Part shown: positions 6,725 through 10,084 of the stretch, piece after piece
Position numbering within the stretch: the first letter of the stretch is position 1
Layout: the number at the start of each line of letters is the position of its first letter
The notes under the pieces: generated by a model
Seen by the model: only the letters and a program-made list of their open reading frames with translations
The model's database searches: none
What the model was told of the DNA's origin: nothing
Translations under genes and position numbers: made by a program
NCBI GenBank assembly: GCA_035604635.1
Contig: DATNIC010000228.1
Location: 1 to 10,084, forward strand
DNA: 10,084 nt
Direction of reading: 5' to 3'
DNA from: DATNIC01 sp035604635
GTDB lineage: Bacteria > Vulcanimicrobiota > Vulcanimicrobiia > Vulcanimicrobiales > Vulcanimicrobiaceae

Positions 6725-8390
6725 CACTGAATCTGTTGGCGGCGAAGATAGCGGCTGCGATGATTGCCGCGTTGATCAGCGCGAGCGCCGCAACCGGCTC
6801 GATGTAGCCGTTTTCATACAAGTTGTAAACGGCGACGGCAAGGGTCATCGATTTCGAGCTGAACAGCAGGATCGACGCCGAGAGTTCCTGGATCGCCGGC
6901 ACGAAGATCAAGATCCAGCCCGCGAAGAGGCCCGTCCGCATCAACGGCAGCGTGATCTCGCGCATCGTCACGACCCACGACGCGCCCAAGATCCGCGCGC
7001 TCTCCTCGAGCGATGAATCGATCTGGCGCAGCGAAGCGTTGGCAGCGCGCACCCCGAGAGGCGCATAGCGCGCCGCATACGCTAAAAACAGAATTGCGAG
7101 CGTCCCGTACAGCGCGATCGGTATCTTGAGCCAAAACTGGATCAGCGCCGCCGCCATGACGATACCCGGCAATCCCAACGGGATGAGCGAGACGTAGTCG
7201 AGGAAGCGGCGGCCCCGCCACCTGGTTCGCACGTCGATCCAGCCGATCGCCGTTCCGAGAAGAATGCAAAACGTTGCGGCCGATGCCGCAAGCAGCAAAC
7301 TATTGAGGATTGCGCGCCGCGTAACGTCGTACTGAAAAAGGACGAAGCGATAGTTGTCGAGCGTTACGTTCTTCCAAAAGTCAAGGCCCCACGACTTGCT
7401 GAACGAGACGGCCAGCAGCGAGCCGTACGGCAAGAGAACGGCGACGACGAAGACCAGCACGCAGAACGCGAAGAGCATCCAGCGCCAAGGACCGAGCGAC
7501 AAGCGCTGCGGGCGCGATCCCTTCCCCGCGAGGGTGACATAGGACCTCCGCTCCAAATACGTGCGCTGAACGTACAGCGCGACCACCGTGATCGCAACGA
7601 AGATCAGCGAGAGCGCCGATGCTAAGCCGTACTCCGGCGGGTAGTTGAAGAGCGCATAGATGCGCGTCGGCAGCGTGAAGATCCGGGCCGGAAGACCGAC
7701 GATCGCTTGCGACCCGAACAGCGCGATTGCGTTGACGAACCCGATCAGCGCTCCCGACAAGATCGCCGGTGCAACTAAGGGTAGCGTCACGGAGAGGGCG
7801 GTACGGAACTTTCCGGCACCAAGGATCTGGGCCGACTCTTCGTAGCTTGCGTCGACCGAAGCCAACGCCGCCGACGCCAGCAGGTAGACGAAAGGAAACG
7901 TGTGGGGGACGGTGACCAGCACCAGCCCAGGCATTGAAAAGATATTGAACGTCAGTTGTGTCGATCCGGTCGCGCTGCGTAGGAACTCGTTGATCACACC
8001 GGCGCGCGGACTGAATAGGTTGACGTAAGCGATGGCCAAGAGAAAGGGCGGCGAGAGATACGCGAGCGTCGCCGTCAATTTGACGAAACCCCTTGCCGGC
8101 AGGTCGGTGCGGGCGACCGCCCAAGCCATCGGGACACCGATCACGACGCTGAAAAACGCCGTCCAGCCGCCGAGAATCAGGGAATTGACCAACGACTGGA
8201 AGTACAGCCGTTCCGAGACGACGCGAGCGAAGTATTCGAAAGTAGGCCCGCGTTGCGAAGCAACGCTGCCCCAGAGCAGCGAAAAAAGCGGCAGGACGAT
8301 CAGGACGATCAGCGCGATAACGGCTCCCGCGCCGACCCAATACTCAACCCTGAACCGCGCGGCAGACGTCAAAGGCCGATCGCTGTTCAT
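6693..8390 (-). CDS. Fused two-domain ABC importer permease, FbpB/AfuB-like
   Basis: A 565-residue inner-membrane protein with two binding-protein-dependent transport modules in one chain and about 12 hydrophobic segments. Each half carries an EAA loop that contacts the ATPase: EESAQILGAG (184-193) followed by TLPL, and EESARILGA (462-470) followed by TLPL. The halves are joined near residues 275-300. Fused permeases are typical of the ferric (FbpB/AfuB/SfuB) and some phosphonate importers, so a single chain with one ATPase gene fits a complete transporter. It is the first gene of the run. Its ATG at 8390 faces the sulfurtransferase ATG at 8412. No good ribosome binding site precedes it, so translation may start on a very short or absent leader (inference). 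It ends with TAA inside the ATPase gene. Confidence 0.94.
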   Translation of the reverse strand: MNSDRPLTSAARFRVEYWVGAGAVIALIVLIVLPLFSLLWGSVASQRGPTFEYFARVVSERLYFQSLVNSLILGGWTAFFSVVIGVPMAWAVARTDLPARGFVKLTATLAYLSPPFLLAIAYVNLFSPRAGVINEFLRSATGSTQLTFNIFSMPGLVLVTVPHTFPFVYLLASAALASVDASYEESAQILGAGKFRTALSVTLPLVAPAILSGALIGFVNAIALFGSQAIVGLPARIFTLPTRIYALFNYPPEYGLASALSLIFVAITVVALYVQRTYLERRSYVTLAGKGSRPQRLSLGPWRWMLFAFCVLVFVVAVLLPYGSLLAVSFSKSWGLDFWKNVTLDNYRFVLFQYDVTRRAILNSLLLAASAATFCILLGTAIGWIDVRTRWRGRRFLDYVSLIPLGLPGIVMAAALIQFWLKIPIALYGTLAILFLAYAARYAPLGVRAANASLRQIDSSLEESARILGASWVVTMREITLPLMRTGLFAGWILIFVPAIQELSASILLFSSKSMTLAVAVYNLYENGYIEPVAALALINAAIIAAAIFAANRFSDVADRNPQPV

Positions 8391-8411
8391 AGCTGAAGCG
8401 TTGTCTCGCTT
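8391..8411. promoter_or_regulatory. 21-bp divergent spacer with an inverted repeat
   Basis: This is all the DNA between the two divergent start codons. It contains AAGCG (8396-8400) and its exact reverse complement CGCTT (8407-8411), separated by TTGTCT. The right arm abuts the sulfurtransferase ATG, and the left arm lies 5 bp from the permease ATG. Both promoters must lie at least partly inside the opposite gene. I could not pick a convincing -35/-10 pair. The repeat could be a small operator or chance; 5-bp arms are short. Confidence 0.3.
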
Positions 8412-9260
8412 ATGAGGCTACCCCTTTTCATCGCAGCCGACTGGCTGATCGCGCACCTCGGCGATCCCCATGTGCGCATCATCGACGCGCGCAGCGTCGC
8501 TCACGGCGTTCCGGAGGGTGTCGACGTAGGCCCAAGCGGCCGTGAATGCTACACAGCCGGCCACATTCCCGGTGCCGTTTACCTCGATTACATGGACGAT
8601 CTTTCCGATCCGGCGACGCCGTACGCGGCGCGCGTCGCGCCACCGGAAAGCTTTGCGCAGACCATGGGCCGAAACGGTATCGGTGATGAGGCCACGGTCG
8701 TCGTCTATGACAACGGGGACACGCCCTTCGCAGCGCGCATCGTTTGGATGCTGCGTTACTACGGCCATGACGACGCGCACATCCTTGCCGGTGGCCTGCG
8801 CGACTGGAAAGCGGCCGGTCATCCACTGACTTCGCAGCGGACGCCCCTCTCCGCCGCGACGTTCACCCCGCGTCCGCATCCGTCGTTGCGCGCATCACGC
8901 GCCGAGGTGCTCGCCGTTGCTGAAGGTCGCAGCGACGCGCAGCTGCTCGAGACGCAGCGCGACAAAACCTACGCCTTCCGGGACCGCGACATCAAGGGCG
9001 CGAAGCGCCTGTCCGCTTCCGCCCTCCTCATAGACGAGCAAGGCGGCCGGTTCGCGGACCCGCAGGCAATCGATCGGATGGTGGATGAGCTCGGCCTGCG
9101 CCGCGACAAGCGCACGATCGTCTCATGCGGGAGCGGAGTCGGCGCGTCCGGCGCCTATCTTGCCTTAACGGAGCATGGCTTTGCCGACGTAGGCGTCTAC
9201 GACGGCTCCTGGATGGAGTGGAGCCACGACGGTTTGCCCACCGTCCAAAAAGGGGTATAG
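8412..9260 (+). CDS. Two-domain sulfurtransferase (rhodanese/3-mercaptopyruvate type)
   Basis: A 282-residue tandem rhodanese protein; such enzymes move sulfane sulfur from thiosulfate or 3-mercaptopyruvate to an acceptor. The first domain has the standard IIDAR (23-27) and GHIPGAVYLDY (50-60) but no catalytic cysteine at its loop (YDNGD, 99-103), as usual for the inactive half. The second domain has Cys239 in C-G-S-G-V-G-A-S, close to the CGSGVT loop of mercaptopyruvate sulfurtransferases rather than the CRKGVT loop of rhodaneses. Its DAR and GHIPGA elements are replaced by LLETQRD (178-184) and DIKGAKRL (193-200), a clear departure. The ATG at 8412 fits the usual family N-terminus; no strong ribosome binding site is visible. 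No signal peptide, so cytoplasmic. It is divergent from the importer run and convergent with livF, so it is probably its own transcript. Confidence 0.92.
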   Translation: MRLPLFIAADWLIAHLGDPHVRIIDARSVAHGVPEGVDVGPSGRECYTAGHIPGAVYLDYMDDLSDPATPYAARVAPPESFAQTMGRNGIGDEATVVVYDNGDTPFAARIVWMLRYYGHDDAHILAGGLRDWKAAGHPLTSQRTPLSAATFTPRPHPSLRASRAEVLAVAEGRSDAQLLETQRDKTYAFRDRDIKGAKRLSASALLIDEQGGRFADPQAIDRMVDELGLRRDKRTIVSCGSGVGASGAYLALTEHGFADVGVYDGSWMEWSHDGLPTVQKGV

Positions 9261-9306
9261 CTGCCTTACCTCCCAACGAGAAATCCATCATCTCGACGAC
9301 GAGACG
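9261..9306. other. 46-bp convergent intergenic gap with a weak hairpin
   Basis: Lies between the sulfurtransferase and livF stop codons. TCTCG (9291-9295) and CGAGA (9300-9304) can pair around ACGA, a 5-bp stem. No run of T follows on either strand, so an intrinsic terminator is not supported. Nothing else is visible. Confidence 0.3.
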
Positions 9307-10017
9307 TCACACCCCAAGGTAGGCTCGCTTGACGGCGGCGTCGTCAAGCAACACGTGTGACGGCCCATTCATGATCATGTGCCCGGTCTCGAGGACGTAC
9401 GTCCGGGAAGAGAACTCGAGCGCCGTCTGAACGTCTTGCTCGACCATCAGGATCGCGACCCCGCGACTGTTGATCTCGCGCAGTATCTCAAGGAAGTTAT
9501 CGACGAGGACCGGCGCGAGGCCCAGGGACATCTCGTCGATCAAGAGGACCTGTGGACGCGCCATCAGCCCTCGTGCAATCGCGACCATCTGCTGTTCGCC
9601 ACCGGAGAGCCGCCCCGCCAGGAACTCATAACGTTCACGCAAGCGCGGCAGCAAATCCAGCACCCGTTCCAGATCGGCGTCGATCTCGTGGTCCGAACGC
9701 AGATAGGCACCCATGAGCAAATTTTCGCGCACCGTCAGCGACGTGAACAGTCGACGGTTTTGCGGCACTTGCACGATCCCGGCCGAAACGATCCGATCGG
9801 GTGGCAAGTGCGTCAGGTCGCGCTCGCCGTACCTGACGTGGCCCCCATGGACGCTGACGATCCCGCTGATGGCACCGAGCAGCGTTGATTTGCCGGCACC
9901 GTTACTCCCGATGAGCGCGACCACCTCGCCTGGCCCCACTTCGAGCGAGACGTCCCAGAGGACGCGCGTATCTCCATAGCTTGCAGAGAGAGCGTCGACA
10001 CGCAAGACCTCGCTCAC
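9307..10017 (-). CDS. livF: Branched-chain amino acid-type ABC transporter ATPase LivF
   Basis: A 236-residue ATPase of the LivF family; with LivG, LivH, LivM and a binding protein it imports branched-chain amino acids or, in many environmental bacteria, other small organic acids or amides. Walker A GSNGAGKS (37-44), signature LSGGEQQM (137-144) and Walker B VLLIDE (157-162) followed by MSLGLAP are intact. The switch position reads VEQD, with Gln in place of His, as is normal in LivF. VPQNRRLF (84-91) replaces the common VPEGRRLF, a mild variation. The GTG start (10017-10015) overlaps the stop of the upstream gene as GTGA, so it is probably the last gene of a liv-type operon that continues beyond the window. 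The substrate cannot be read from an ATPase. Confidence 0.94.
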   Translation of the reverse strand: MSEVLRVDALSASYGDTRVLWDVSLEVGPGEVVALIGSNGAGKSTLLGAISGIVSVHGGHVRYGERDLTHLPPDRIVSAGIVQVPQNRRLFTSLTVRENLLMGAYLRSDHEIDADLERVLDLLPRLRERYEFLAGRLSGGEQQMVAIARGLMARPQVLLIDEMSLGLAPVLVDNFLEILREINSRGVAILMVEQDVQTALEFSSRTYVLETGHMIMNGPSHVLLDDAAVKRAYLGV

Positions 10018-10084
10018 GGCAGACCGCGCTCAAGCTGCTGGGCGACTTCCGCCTGTCGCTTGATCTCCGCGAGCTGTGCCTGCC
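10014..10084 (-). CDS. 3' end of the gene upstream of livF, truncated by the window edge
   Basis: In the frame that ends with the TGA at 10016-10014, the minus strand reads 22 codons without interruption, ending AEIKRQAEVAQQLERGLP. The stop overlaps the livF GTG start as GTGA, the same junction used elsewhere in this window, which supports a real gene. The tail is charged, glutamine- and alanine-rich and probably helical. In liv operons the gene before livF is usually livG or a permease gene, but this tail is too short to identify. No function assigned. Confidence 0.55.
   Translation of the reverse strand, partial: QAQLAEIKRQAEVAQQLERGLP

Noticed and set aside
7381..8340. A 319-codon minus-strand frame inside the permease gene
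   Set aside because: It is an alternate frame of the permease; the permease frame shows two EAA loops and hydrophobic segments, this one does not.
1878..8390. Calling the importer a ferric iron system (fbpABC/afuABC)
   Set aside because: The architecture fits, but the binding protein appears to lack the tyrosine pair and the run encodes carbon-compound enzymes, so gene symbols were withheld.
9291..9304. Hairpin TCTCG-ACGA-CGAGA as a bidirectional terminator
   Set aside because: The stem is only 5 bp and no T run follows on either strand.

Overview
The window is about 60% GC by eye and almost wholly coding. The only gaps are 4 bp (867-870), 25 bp (4661-4685), 21 bp (8391-8411) and 46 bp (9261-9306); no stretch over 300 bp lacks a gene. 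I see no RNA gene, insertion sequence, CRISPR array or tRNA. The organism looks like a diderm environmental bacterium. The transport binding protein has a plain Sec signal without a lipobox cysteine, and two enzymes carry twin-arginine (Tat) signals, both of which fit a periplasm. The phylum cannot be fixed from the sequence; soil Proteobacteria or Eremiobacterota/Vulcanimicrobiota-like bacteria are candidates, held loosely.

Layout. (1) 1-866, plus strand: the 3' part of a Vgb-like beta-propeller gene that begins outside the window. (2) 8390 down to 871, minus strand: a tight six-gene run. In transcription order it holds a fused two-domain ABC permease, its ATPase, a cytoplasmic alpha/beta hydrolase, a Tat-exported FAD oxidoreductase of the fumarate reductase/ketosteroid dehydrogenase class, a periplasmic binding protein, and a second, Tat-exported alpha/beta hydrolase that is a clear paralogue of the first. 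Four of the five junctions overlap (32-35, 4, 4 and 4 bp). The fifth is a 25-bp gap with a strong ribosome binding site. (3) 8412-9260, plus strand: a two-domain sulfurtransferase, divergent from the six-gene run across only 21 bp. (4) 10017 down to 9307, minus strand: a LivF-type ATPase, coupled by a GTGA overlap to a gene whose last 22 codons lie at the window edge.

The interesting unit is the six-gene run. It pairs a complete importer with three enzymes, two predicted to work outside the inner membrane and one inside. The importer resembles ferric-iron (Fbp/Afu) systems, but the binding protein seems to lack the paired tyrosines that hold iron. With the enzymes around it, an organic ligand is more likely. 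A working model (inference) is that the Tat hydrolase and Tat flavoprotein process an ester- or lactone-type compound in the periplasm. The importer would take up the product or parent compound, and the cytoplasmic paralogue would hydrolyse it inside. The substrate is unknown.
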